A DNA stretch of 64,000 nt from Thermobispora bispora DSM 43833 (lineage in GTDB: Bacteria > Actinomycetota > Actinomycetes > Streptosporangiales > Streptosporangiaceae). The stretch spans positions 2,914,001 through 2,978,000 of the forward strand of contig NC_014165.1 in assembly GCF_000092645.1 (NCBI RefSeq), written 5' to 3'. The first letter of the stretch is position 1. The number at the start of each line of letters is the position of its first letter. The translations under genes and the position numbers were made by a program. The notes under the pieces are model-generated. The model saw nothing but the letters and a program-made list of their open reading frames with translations, did not search any database and had not been told where the DNA came from. Positions 34,170 to 42,622 of the stretch are shown here, in pieces.

Positions 34170-36131
34170 TCACACAACCTGGGACCCGGCGGCGGGTACG
34201 GCCGGCCCCGACGCCTGGCCCAGCGGCCCGCCCGAGGCGAAGTCGAGGATCTGGAACGCCAGGCGGGCGGTGAGGAGCATGTCCATCCGGTGCGGGTCGA
34301 GCGACCCCATCTCGCGCATCTTCGCCAGGCGGTAGCGGATGGTGTTCTCGTGCACGCCCAGCAGCTCCGCGGCGCCCCGCACCTGGCCTTCGGCCTGCAC
34401 GTAGGCGCGGAGGGTCTCGACGAGCTGCCCGCCGGTGCTCTCGTCGTACCGGGCCAGCGGGCGGACGAAGTCGGTGGCGAAGCGCACCGCCTCCTTGAGC
34501 CGGTTGCTGTTCACGATCAGGCGGAACAGGCCGAGGTCGTCGGCGAAGAGCAGCCCCCTGGACCAGTTGAAGGCCGTGGTGAGCTCCTCCAGCTCCCGGA
34601 TCTCGCGGTGCGCGAGCGGGAAGTCGCCGACCCGGCGGCACACACTGGAGACCAGGACCTTCTCGATCTTGAACTTGGCGCTGAGCTCGCGCAGCAGCGC
34701 CTCGAGGCGCCGGCGCACGCGCCGCAGCGCGGCCGGCTCGGAGCCACCGGTGAGCCGGACCAGGGCGATGTCCGAGCCGGGGACCCCGATCACCGGAGGC
34801 TCCGGCATGCCGAGGCCGCGCCCCAGGGCCCGGGCGAGGACGGCGCGCCGGGCGGTCCGGGGCGTGGCGGGCTGGCCGTCCGCGTAGCAGAACCTGACCA
34901 GGACGTACGGGCTGCGCAGGTCGATCCCGAACTGCGGCGCCCGGCGCATGAGCTGCTCCTCGTCGCGGGTGCCGCGGAGCAGGTCGCTGAGGAAGTCCTC
35001 CCGGGCCTGGCCCTCCGCCTCGATCTGGCGGCGCTCGGAGAGGACCTGCAGGGCCATCACGACCGCCCCCTGCTCGGCGATCTTGGTGTCCAGGTCGGTG
35101 ATGGCGCGCCCGATCTCCACCACGCCGAGGTAGCCGGCCGGGCGGCCCTCGGTCATCAGGACGCAGAGCAGGTGCCGGCTGCCGAGGCCGACGGCGAGCG
35201 TGGGCGGGATGATCGCGGACGGGCGGTCCGCGTTGAGCTCGTTGATGACCGCGGCGACGGACGGCATCTTCAGGACCCGCTCGGGGATGACCGGCGCGCT
35301 CTGCATGGCCATGCCCGGTGGCGCGGCCCAGGCCATGACGTCGAACCGGGGGTTGTAGAGGACCACAGGCCGGTTGAGCAGCCCGCTGAGCATCTGCACC
35401 GCCCGGTTGAGGTCCGCGCCCTCGAGCACGGCGCGGACGAGCTGCTCGTGGACGTTGGTGAGGTGCTCCAGCGTGCGCTTCTGCCGGGTGAGCTGGATGG
35501 CCTGGGCCCGGAGCCTGTTGTGCAGCACGGCCTGCTGCACGACCAGCGCGGCCAGGCTGCCGAAGAGCTCGGCCACCTCGATCTGGACGGGGTCGTAGAC
35601 GTGCGGGTCCTGCTCGTTGTCGACGTAGATGATGCCGATGACCTCGCCGGCGACGACCAGCGGGACGCCGAGCATGTCCCGGACCCGCCAGCGCACCATG
35701 GTCTTGTGGATGGTCCGGGGGTCCTGCTGGGCGTTGACCACGAGCACCGCGGACCGTGATTCGACGATGTCCTGGGTGAACCGGTCTCCCTCGATGCCGG
35801 AGACCAGGATGCGGATCTTGTCGCCGATGTCCCCCTCGGTGGCGCTCCACCCCGCGGCGCCCTGGAACTTCCCGTCGTCCCGGCGCAGGTAGACCGAGCA
35901 CCGTTTGACCCCGAGGAGGTGGCACAACCGGCTGCCGATCACGGTGAGGATCTCGTTCAGGTCGGCCGAAGTGGTCGCATGGACCGCGACCTCCTTGAAG
36001 ACCTCCAGCACCTCGTTCCAGTGGGCGGGCCGGGGCCGCCAGGCGGCGTCCCGCTGCCCTTCCCCACACGGCTCGGTCTCTCCCTGCCACGGTACGGCCA
36101 CAATGGGCGCAGGAACGTGCATGACCACCAC
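34170..36131 (-). CDS. GAF-domain PucR/CdaR-type transcriptional regulator
   Basis: 653 residues. An N-terminal GAF domain lies at about 50-215 (LGVKRCSVYLRRDDG, LGVPLVVAGEVIGIIYVDN), a second sensor-like module at about 245-390, and the PucR C-terminal helix-turn-helix at about 575-625 (LVETLRAYVQAEGQ then AAELLGVHENTIRYRLAKM). Such regulators bind small aromatic or acyl ligands and usually activate nearby catabolic genes. It is convergent with nothing and is separated from the flavin reductase by a long divergent spacer, so it is the natural regulator of both the minus-strand and plus-strand parts of the cluster. Confidence 0.9.
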   Translation of the reverse strand: MVVMHVPAPIVAVPWQGETEPCGEGQRDAAWRPRPAHWNEVLEVFKEVAVHATTSADLNEILTVIGSRLCHLLGVKRCSVYLRRDDGKFQGAAGWSATEGDIGDKIRILVSGIEGDRFTQDIVESRSAVLVVNAQQDPRTIHKTMVRWRVRDMLGVPLVVAGEVIGIIYVDNEQDPHVYDPVQIEVAELFGSLAALVVQQAVLHNRLRAQAIQLTRQKRTLEHLTNVHEQLVRAVLEGADLNRAVQMLSGLLNRPVVLYNPRFDVMAWAAPPGMAMQSAPVIPERVLKMPSVAAVINELNADRPSAIIPPTLAVGLGSRHLLCVLMTEGRPAGYLGVVEIGRAITDLDTKIAEQGAVVMALQVLSERRQIEAEGQAREDFLSDLLRGTRDEEQLMRRAPQFGIDLRSPYVLVRFCYADGQPATPRTARRAVLARALGRGLGMPEPPVIGVPGSDIALVRLTGGSEPAALRRVRRRLEALLRELSAKFKIEKVLVSSVCRRVGDFPLAHREIRELEELTTAFNWSRGLLFADDLGLFRLIVNSNRLKEAVRFATDFVRPLARYDESTGGQLVETLRAYVQAEGQVRGAAELLGVHENTIRYRLAKMREMGSLDPHRMDMLLTARLAFQILDFASGGPLGQASGPAVPAAGSQVV

Positions 36132-37540
36132 CCTTCGAGCTCGACGCCCGTCGCCGACAAGGCCGCTGCACTGACTGTGGGAGTGGGCACGCGCGAATCA
36201 CGCGGGCCCGGGCGCATCACGATCGCTCGGGTGAGTGGTGAACGGTGTGGAGACGGCGATCACGGCACACTCCGGCGTCGGTGACCCTGGCTGTGTTGCC
36301 AGCGATCGTGACACGCACCCGGCGCCGATGGAAGAACCACTGTCGACTCCTACAATTCACGTCAAAATTCCGGCGAATGGTGACACAGAGCTGGATTGCC
36401 GGTCGGCGTCGTATGTGCTTGCGAGTTCGCCGCACCGGATGCCGCCGCGCCGTGCGGCGCCGCCCGCCGGCGGGTGACGCACCGCTCTCCCACCGATGAC
36501 GGCCGGCCCATCCACGGCCGCCATCGGCCGGTCTTCCGAGCGCCGGCTCATGACCGGCGTCGTCGCAGGCGTGCCCGGCCGTGCTCGGGCCGAAGCACTC
36601 CTTGCGAAGACCTGATTCGTCCGGGTCGGCGGCCTCCATGACCGTGGGGTGCCCGCAGTCGCCGGGTGGTGTCGTCGCAGGAGCCGGTGAGCACCCGCCC
36701 CGGGCGCCTGCCCCGGACCGGCCCGCGATACAAGCGGTCCGCCGCGCGGCCCGCCCGGAGCCCGGCGATGACAGGGAGACGGCGAAATCCGAATTCTTTA
36801 CCCGGTTTTCCGGCGCGCGAATCCCGCTCGGGCGCACTCCCCGCACCCCAGGGCCGGTACGGCCCGGCCGTACCGGCGCGTTTCGCCGTACCGGCACGCG
36901 ATCGCTGTGGAAATCCACAAGCACCGGTTCCACGGCCGCTTTCCGGGCCGAATTGCCGCGGTTATGTTGCGGGTGCCGGATACGGAATCTCCCCGTTTTC
37001 CCGGTGAATCCGTGACCTGCCGATGGGACGAACGAGTATGGCCAGCGAACACCCTCCGGGCGGTACGGCACCGGCCACGGTGCGCCCGCACGCGGCCCGG
37101 GCGGCCGCCACGGCGGCGTTCCCGGCCGGCCGCTCCGCGGTCCCCCGCGAGCACCGGGCCGCGGTGGACCGGATCACGCCGAGGCCCCCGTACCCCCGGT
37201 CCGCCCCACCGGTCGGCCGCGCTCCGCGGGCTTGGCGAGCGGGCGGCCCGGCGGACCGGGCGCCGCTCGGCGGCCCAGGCGGACGCGGCCATGGTCCGTC
37301 CGCCGGCACCCCCTGACCACCCTGCCCCGCACGGCCCGCCGCGCCTCCCGGGACGACCGCCGGGGGCGGGGCCGGCCGTACCGAGGCGGCCGCGGCCCGG
37401 TCTCCCGGTACCGGCCCCGGTGAGCCCGCACCCGCCCCGGTGGATCGCCCGCCGGCGGCCCGCACGGGACACCGCCGAACCGGTCGCCTCTTCCGCATTC
37501 CCCCGACCGAACCGGCCCCTGCCGGTGCTTGGAGGACACC
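36132..37540. other. Long divergent spacer without a recognised gene
   Basis: 1.4 kb between the PucR-type regulator and the flavin reductase. None of the frames shows a family or a ribosome site I trust. Three A/T-richer blocks (about 36340-36400, 36780-36830 and 36920-37010) may carry the divergent promoters and operators of the catabolic cluster. Confidence 0.45.
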
Positions 37541-38065
37541 ATGACGGCCCAGGCATCCATCGAACTCGACACGGTGGCATTCCGGGAGACCATGAGCCGC
37601 TTCGCGAGCGGCGTCACGATCGTCACCACGGTCGACGAGGCGGGTGTGTCCTGGGGGTTCACCGCGAGCGCGTTCTGCTCGCTCTCCATGGATCCGCCGC
37701 TGGTGCTGGTCTGCCTCGACAAGCGGGCGGACTGCCACCCGGTCTTCCTGCGCGCGGAGCGGTTCGCCGTCAGCATCCTGCGGCTGCACCACCGCGAGCT
37801 GGCGGTGCGCTTCGCCACCAAGGGCGCCGACAAGTTCGCCGGCGGCCTGTTCCGCGGGTTCGGCGCTCCCCCGCTGCCCGTCGTGCTCGACGCGCTCGGC
37901 GTGGTGCTCTGCCGTACCCACGCGCGGTATGACGGCGGCGACCACACGATCCTCATCGGCGAGGTCGAGGAGGCCGTCGCCGGAGAGGGCAAGCCGCTCG
38001 TCTACCACAACCGCGGTTTCCGCTCGCTCCTCCCGCAGTCCGTCTCGCTGACCGGCCGCCGCTGA
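37541..38065 (+). CDS. Flavin reductase (HpaC-like, two-component monooxygenase partner)
   Basis: 174 residues from ATG 37541 behind GGAGG. The split-barrel flavin reductase domain is complete: FRETMSRFASGVTIVTT at residues 14-30, SWGFTASAFCSLSMDPPLVLVCL at 38-60, and the C-terminal HTILIGEVEEA and PLVYHNRGFRSL blocks. The enzyme supplies free reduced FMN or FAD to a separate oxygenase. Two luciferase-like monooxygenases in the same cluster are the obvious partners. It is the first gene of the plus-strand series, followed after 25 bases by the acyl-CoA dehydrogenase. Confidence 0.93.
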   Translation: MTAQASIELDTVAFRETMSRFASGVTIVTTVDEAGVSWGFTASAFCSLSMDPPLVLVCLDKRADCHPVFLRAERFAVSILRLHHRELAVRFATKGADKFAGGLFRGFGAPPLPVVLDALGVVLCRTHARYDGGDHTILIGEVEEAVAGEGKPLVYHNRGFRSLLPQSVSLTGRR

Positions 38066-38090
38066 GGCGGCCTGCTGAAAGGGTCGTCCG

Positions 38091-39371
38091 ATGGCGTGGG
38101 ACTTCTCCACCGAGCCCGAGTTCGAGAAGAAGCTCGCCTGGGTGCGCGAGTTCGTCCGCGAGGAGATCTATCCGCTCGAGACCCTCGATCTCGACCACCA
38201 CACGTTCCGCCGGCTCGCCCGTCCCCTGCAGCAGCAGGTGAAGGAGCAAGGGCTGTGGGCCGCGCACCTCGGCCCCGAGCTGGGCGGGCAAGGGTTCGGC
38301 CAGGTCAAGCTCGCCCTGCTCCACGAGATCCTCGGAGCCAGTGACCTGGCGCCGTTCGTGTTCGGCAACCACGCCCCGGACTCGGGGAACGCCGAGCTGC
38401 TCGCCCTGGCGGGGACGCCCGAGCAGAAGGAGCGCTGGCTGTACCCGCTGCTCGAGGGCGAGCTGCTCAGCGCGTACGCGATGACCGAGCCGGGCACGGG
38501 TTCGGACCCGAAGCAGCTCACCACCTCGGCGCGGCTCGAGGGCGACGAGTGGGTCATCAACGGGCACAAGTGGTTCGTCGGCAACGCGTCGCGCGCGGAC
38601 TTCCACATCGTCATGGCCGTGACCGAGCCCGAGGCCGACCCGCACCACCGCATGTCCATGCTCATCGTGCCGACGTCGACACCGGGCATCCGGATGCGCG
38701 AGCTCGGGAACATGCACGCCCCGGACGGCCGGCACCCGCTCTGGTCCCACTGCGAAGTGTTCTACGAGGACGTCCGGGTGCCCCGCGAGAACCTGCTCGG
38801 CGGACGCGGTGAGGGGTTCGTGCTGGCGCAGAAGCGGCTCGGCCCGGGCCGCATCCACCACGCGATGCGCTGGCTCGGGGTCTCCCGCCGGGCGTTCGAC
38901 ATGCTCTGCGAGCGTGCGGTGAGCGTGAGCGTCCACGGCAGCCGCCTGGCCGACAAGCAGACCATCCAGAACTGGGTGGCGGACTGCGCGGCCCAGATGG
39001 AGGCGGCGCGCCTGCTGACCCTGCAGGCGGCGTGGCGGATCGACAGGTACGGGGCCTCCAACGCCCGCCTCGACATCTCGATGATCAAGTACTTCGGGGC
39101 CGCGGTCATGCACGACGTGATCGACAAGGCGCTGCAGGTGCACGGCTCCCTGGGCTTCTCCACCGACATGCCGCTGGAGCAGATGTACCGCTGGTCGCGC
39201 GCCGCCCGCATCTACGACGGGCCCGACGAGGTGCACCGGGTCACCGTGGCCAAGCTCCTGCTCCGCCGGTACCAGCCGGTCGAGGTGCCCACCGAGCACG
39301 TGCCCACGCGCCGCGAGGCCGCCCTGCGGCGGTTCCAGGCCCAGCTCGAGCTGCTCACGGAGAACATGTGA
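38091..39371 (+). CDS. Acyl-CoA dehydrogenase, ACAD10/11-like
   Basis: 426 residues, FAD-dependent. YAMTEPGTGSD near 132 and WVINGHKWFVGNAS near 153 are the flavin and substrate blocks, and ALQVHGSLGFSTDMPLEQMYRW near 345 the C-terminal domain. Near 371 the sequence is YDGPDEVHR where ordinary dehydrogenases have Y-E-G-T-x-x-I-Q, so Asp replaces the usual catalytic Glu. The GPDEVH form is the mark of ACAD10/ACAD11-type enzymes, known to work with a linked kinase on 4-hydroxyacyl-CoA. The stop overlaps the start of the phosphotransferase gene (ATGTGA), which supports a kinase-dehydrogenase pair. Confidence 0.93.
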   Translation: MAWDFSTEPEFEKKLAWVREFVREEIYPLETLDLDHHTFRRLARPLQQQVKEQGLWAAHLGPELGGQGFGQVKLALLHEILGASDLAPFVFGNHAPDSGNAELLALAGTPEQKERWLYPLLEGELLSAYAMTEPGTGSDPKQLTTSARLEGDEWVINGHKWFVGNASRADFHIVMAVTEPEADPHHRMSMLIVPTSTPGIRMRELGNMHAPDGRHPLWSHCEVFYEDVRVPRENLLGGRGEGFVLAQKRLGPGRIHHAMRWLGVSRRAFDMLCERAVSVSVHGSRLADKQTIQNWVADCAAQMEAARLLTLQAAWRIDRYGASNARLDISMIKYFGAAVMHDVIDKALQVHGSLGFSTDMPLEQMYRWSRAARIYDGPDEVHRVTVAKLLLRRYQPVEVPTEHVPTRREAALRRFQAQLELLTENM

Positions 39372-40417
39372 CCGCGAACGCCCACCCCGGCGCCGCCGGA
39401 ACCGCCACCGAGCCGGAGCGGCTCGCCTCGTGGCTGCGCGACCGGCTCGGCCTGCCCGCCGACCGGGTGTCGCTCACCCCTCTCACCGGCGGCAACTCCA
39501 ACGAGACCGTCCTCGTGTCCGCGGGTGACCGGCGGTTCGTGCTGCGCCGCCCGCCGCGCGACCCGCTCGCCCCGTCCGCGCACGACATGGGCCGCGAGCA
39601 CCGGCTGCTCCGCGCGCTGGCGCGCACCGACGTGCCCGCGCCCCGCCCGGTGGCGTACTGCGCCGATCCGGAGGTGATCGGCGCGCCGTTCCTCCTCATG
39701 GAGTTCATCGCGGACGGCGTGTCGCTGACCGACCGGCTGCCCCCGGCCTACGCCGGCGCCCCGGACGCGGTGGGCGAGCTCGGCCGGGGCATGGTGCGGG
39801 CGCTCGCCACCCTCCACCGGGTCGACTGGCGCGCGGCCGGCCTGGAGGGCTTCGGCCGCCCGCAGGGCTTCCTGGCCCGGCAGGTCGGCCGGTGGCGGGC
39901 CCAGCTCGACCGCTACCGGGTCCGCCCGCTGCCGCTGTTCGAGGAGATCGCCGCCTGGCTGGAGCGGAACCGGCCCGAGGAGCAGCCGCCCACGCTGATG
40001 CACGGCGACTTCCACCTCGACAACTGCCTGTTCTCCGCGCACGAGCCGCGGCTGCTCGCGATCATCGACTGGGAGATGGCCACGGTCGGCGATCCCCTGC
40101 TCGACCTCGGGCTCGCGCTCGCCTTCTGGGGGCCGCGGCCGATCCAGGAGTGCGCCATGCCGCGCATCCAGGCGGTCTCCCGGGCCCCGGGGGCGCCGTC
40201 GCGGGAGGAGCTCGCCGCGGAGTACGCCGAGCTCACCGGCCGGTCGATCGAGCGGCTCGACTACTACATGTGCCTGGCGTTCTGGAAGCTGGCCGCCATC
40301 GTCGAGGGGGCCTACGCGCAGCACGTCAGCGGGCGGCTGAACACCGAGTACGCCGCCGCGCTGGAGCGGGACGTCCCCCGGCTCCTGGAGGAGGCGGCGT
40401 GCATCGCGGGGCTGTGA
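39368..40417 (+). CDS. Phosphotransferase (APH-fold) family protein, LvaA/ACAD10-kinase-like
   Basis: 349 residues from GTG 39368, translationally coupled to the dehydrogenase. Motifs: TPLTGGNSNETVLVS near 37 (nucleotide loop), FVLRRPPRDPLAPSAHDM near 57, catalytic HGDFHLDNCLF near 214 and DWEMATVGDPLLDLGLALAFWG near 238. In Pseudomonas putida LvaA, of this type, phosphorylates the hydroxyl of 4-hydroxyvaleryl-CoA so that the LvaC dehydrogenase can form an enoyl-CoA; human ACAD10 and ACAD11 fuse the same two domains. The gene order here (dehydrogenase, kinase, small protein) points to the same chemistry on an unknown substrate. Confidence 0.9.
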   Translation: MTANAHPGAAGTATEPERLASWLRDRLGLPADRVSLTPLTGGNSNETVLVSAGDRRFVLRRPPRDPLAPSAHDMGREHRLLRALARTDVPAPRPVAYCADPEVIGAPFLLMEFIADGVSLTDRLPPAYAGAPDAVGELGRGMVRALATLHRVDWRAAGLEGFGRPQGFLARQVGRWRAQLDRYRVRPLPLFEEIAAWLERNRPEEQPPTLMHGDFHLDNCLFSAHEPRLLAIIDWEMATVGDPLLDLGLALAFWGPRPIQECAMPRIQAVSRAPGAPSREELAAEYAELTGRSIERLDYYMCLAFWKLAAIVEGAYAQHVSGRLNTEYAAALERDVPRLLEEAACIAGL

Positions 40418-40462
40418 CCATCGCCGGGGGCGCCCGGCGGCCGGAGTGAGGGAGGAGGCCAC

Positions 40463-40807
40463 ATGTACGTGCTCGTCCGCATGCAGGAGGACCCCGCCGC
40501 GGTCACCCTGGAGGAGCCCGCGGACTGCACGCGGTTCCACGTCGCGGTCGAAGGGGACGGCGACGAGGAGGCGCTGCGCCGCGCGCTCACCGGCTCGGGG
40601 TTCGGCCGGCTCGTCAGCCGCGATCAGGCGTACATCGAGGTCGAGACGGTGCGCCGCCTGGCCCGCGGCCGGGTGGACGACGGCTGGCCGGAGCGGTTCC
40701 AGGCGATGCTCGAGTACGCGGCGCGCAAGGGGTGGCTGGACGAGACCGGCACCGCGATCGCGGCGCACTGCGAGTGGCAGACGGCGGCGCGGCCGGCCAC
40801 CGGCTGA
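40463..40807 (+). CDS. Small protein in LvaB position
   Basis: 114 residues from ATG 40463 with GGAGG ten bases upstream. It is acidic and soluble, with alternating strands and helices (MYVLVRMQEDP, DEEALRRALTGSGFGRLVSRDQAYIEVETVRRLA, ERFQAMLEYAARKGWLDETG). I do not recognise it by sequence. Its position immediately behind the kinase matches LvaB, a small protein required for LvaA activity, which makes it a candidate kinase partner; this is inferred from context only. Confidence 0.7.
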   Translation: MYVLVRMQEDPAAVTLEEPADCTRFHVAVEGDGDEEALRRALTGSGFGRLVSRDQAYIEVETVRRLARGRVDDGWPERFQAMLEYAARKGWLDETGTAIAAHCEWQTAARPATG

Positions 40808-40933
40808 GCGGGCCGGGCGGGACGGCGCGGCGCCGGCCGAGGTGGACGGCACGGCGGCTGAGCGCCCGGGAGGACAGGGCAGCGGCTGATCGCCCGGGGA
40901 CGGCAGAGGCTGAGCGCCCCTGGGCGGCAGCGG
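40802..40933 (+). repeat. Imperfect short repeats behind the small gene
   Basis: GGCTGAGCG or a one-base variant recurs at about 40802, 40855, 40882 and 40909, with the last three in units of about 27 bases (GGCTGAKCGCCC plus a G-rich tail with GGCAG). The first copy contains the stop codon of the small gene. The rest of the spacer to 41137 has no gene. Confidence 0.5.
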
Positions 40934-41137
40934 CGGCGACGAACGACCTGAGGCGCACCGGCGCGCGGCACCCGGACGACCTGCGGCGCACGGTGCGGCG
41001 CCGGCCGTACGGCCGGAGGCGAGGCGGCGCCGGCCGGTTGGACGAGTCGACAGACCGCCGGGCGCGCGGGGATGGCCCGGCGGCGGGCCGGGCCGGGGTA
41101 ATGGAGACCGGCAACGTCGATCCCCGAGGAGAACGCC

Positions 41138-42232
41138 ATGGCCGCTGACCAGCCGACCTTCGGCCTGTGGTACGACTTCCGCAACCCGGAGCGATGGCGC
41201 CGGTCCTTCACCGACATGTGCCGGGAGACGCTCGACCAGATCACCTGGGCGGAGAGCCTCGGTCTGGAGTCGGTGTGGCTCACCGAGCATCACTTCTGCG
41301 ACGACGGCTACACGCCCTCCCCGCTGGTGCTGGCGGCGGCGATCGGGCAGCGCACCACCCGGATGACGATCGGCACCAACCTCATCGTGCTGCCCCTGCA
41401 CAACCCGGTGCGCATCGCCGAGGACGCCGCGACGCTGTCGCTGCTCACCGGGGGCCGGTTCCGTCTGGGCGTCGGCCAGGGCTACTGGCAGACCGAGTTC
41501 GCCGCGTTCGGCCGGGAGCTGCGGTACCGCCCGAGCCTGCTCGAGGAGGGGGTGGCGCTCATCCGCCGGGCGTGGTCGGGGTCCCGTGAGCCGTTCACCG
41601 GCAAGCGGTTCACCTTCCCGGACCTGCCGATCACGCCGGTCCCCGAGCAGCGGCCGCCGCTGCTCGTGGGCGCCATGCAGCCGCGCGCGATCGAGCGGGC
41701 GGCCCGCATCGCGGACGGGTTCCTCAGCACCCAGAACCAGCACCAGGAGACCTACCTGGAGGCGGTGGCCCGGCTCGGCAAACCGGTGGCGGAGGCCCGG
41801 ATCTACGCCGGCCAGTGGGCGATCATCGCGGAGGATCCGGAGCGCACGTGGGCGCGGATCGGCGACCACGCCCTCTACCAGCTCAACGAGTACGTCTCCT
41901 GGGGCGCCTTCGGCCCGCCGGAGTCCACGCCGCGGTTCGAGAACCGGGACCAGATCATCGCGGCCGGCGCGTACCGGTTGTGGGACGCGGACACCGCCGT
42001 CCGGGAGCTGACCGAGCTGATCCGCAGCCGGCCGCAGATCAAGGACCTGCACTTCTGGGCGCAGCTCCCGGGTGAGCCGATCGAGAGCGGGTGCGAGCGC
42101 ATCGAGTACCTCGCCACCCGGGTGATCCCCCAGGTCCGGGCCCGGCTCGCCGCCCTCGCGGAGGAGGACGCGCGCTCCGCCGTGGCGGGCGCGCCGTCCG
42201 CCACGGCGGGCACCGCGCCGGGCCGCGCCTGA
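41138..42232 (+). CDS. Luciferase-like flavin-dependent monooxygenase 1
   Basis: 364 residues from ATG 41138 behind GAGGAG. The bacterial luciferase TIM-barrel family is clear: WAESLGLESVWLTEHHF at residues 32-48, LVLAAAIGQRTTRMTIGTNLIVLPLHNPVRIAEDAATL near 58-95, GRFRLGVGQGYW near 103. It needs reduced FMN from a reductase such as the one at 37541. Type II Baeyer-Villiger enzymes (diketocamphane monooxygenases) and many F420- or FMN-dependent oxidases share this fold. The last 20 residues are alanine-rich and probably disordered. Confidence 0.9.
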   Translation: MAADQPTFGLWYDFRNPERWRRSFTDMCRETLDQITWAESLGLESVWLTEHHFCDDGYTPSPLVLAAAIGQRTTRMTIGTNLIVLPLHNPVRIAEDAATLSLLTGGRFRLGVGQGYWQTEFAAFGRELRYRPSLLEEGVALIRRAWSGSREPFTGKRFTFPDLPITPVPEQRPPLLVGAMQPRAIERAARIADGFLSTQNQHQETYLEAVARLGKPVAEARIYAGQWAIIAEDPERTWARIGDHALYQLNEYVSWGAFGPPESTPRFENRDQIIAAGAYRLWDADTAVRELTELIRSRPQIKDLHFWAQLPGEPIESGCERIEYLATRVIPQVRARLAALAEEDARSAVAGAPSATAGTAPGRA

Positions 42233-42622
42233 CCTCCCCGCGGTCCGGGCCGGTGGCGCCGATTTCCGGGGGTGGGTTCCGGCGCCACCGGCCTCTTCCC
42301 TTTCCGGGCGGAGAACGCGCGGAATTCCCCCCGGTCCGCTCATCGGGAATTCCGGCCGTGCCTTCGCCGGTTCCTTTTCCCCGGACCGCTTTGCACGGGC
42401 GCCGGTTCCCGTCCGCCTTTCTCCGCGGCCCGAAGCCGTCTTTCACCACCGCCGCGCATCGCCGTCTTTCCCCGCCCCGGTCATCGGCTCGCCGTGCGCC
42501 GGCCGTACCCGGCCGAAGCGGCTTTGTATTCCTCTACAGAAACGGAAATCCGCCGATCTGGACACGCCGAATTCGAGAACTATGGTCGGTCCTATCCGCG
42601 AACCCCCTGAAAGGAGCCCGAG
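42233..42622. other. Spacer between the two monooxygenase genes
   Basis: No gene is seen. It is pyrimidine-rich, and ends in the promoter-like pair listed separately. Confidence 0.45.
42559..42586 (+). promoter_or_regulatory. Promoter candidate for the second monooxygenase operon
   Basis: TGGACA (42559-42564) and TATGGT (42581-42586) are separated by 16 bases, 37 bases upstream of the GTG start. They lie in the most A/T-rich part of the spacer. Confidence 0.5.

Noticed and set aside
36217-37071. 284-codon minus-strand frame in the divergent spacer
   Set aside because: Arg/Gly/Pro-rich, no ribosome site and no family; coding bias is absent.
39212-42343. 1043-codon minus-strand frame across several catabolic genes
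   Set aside because: It runs opposite four well-supported genes and has low-complexity composition.
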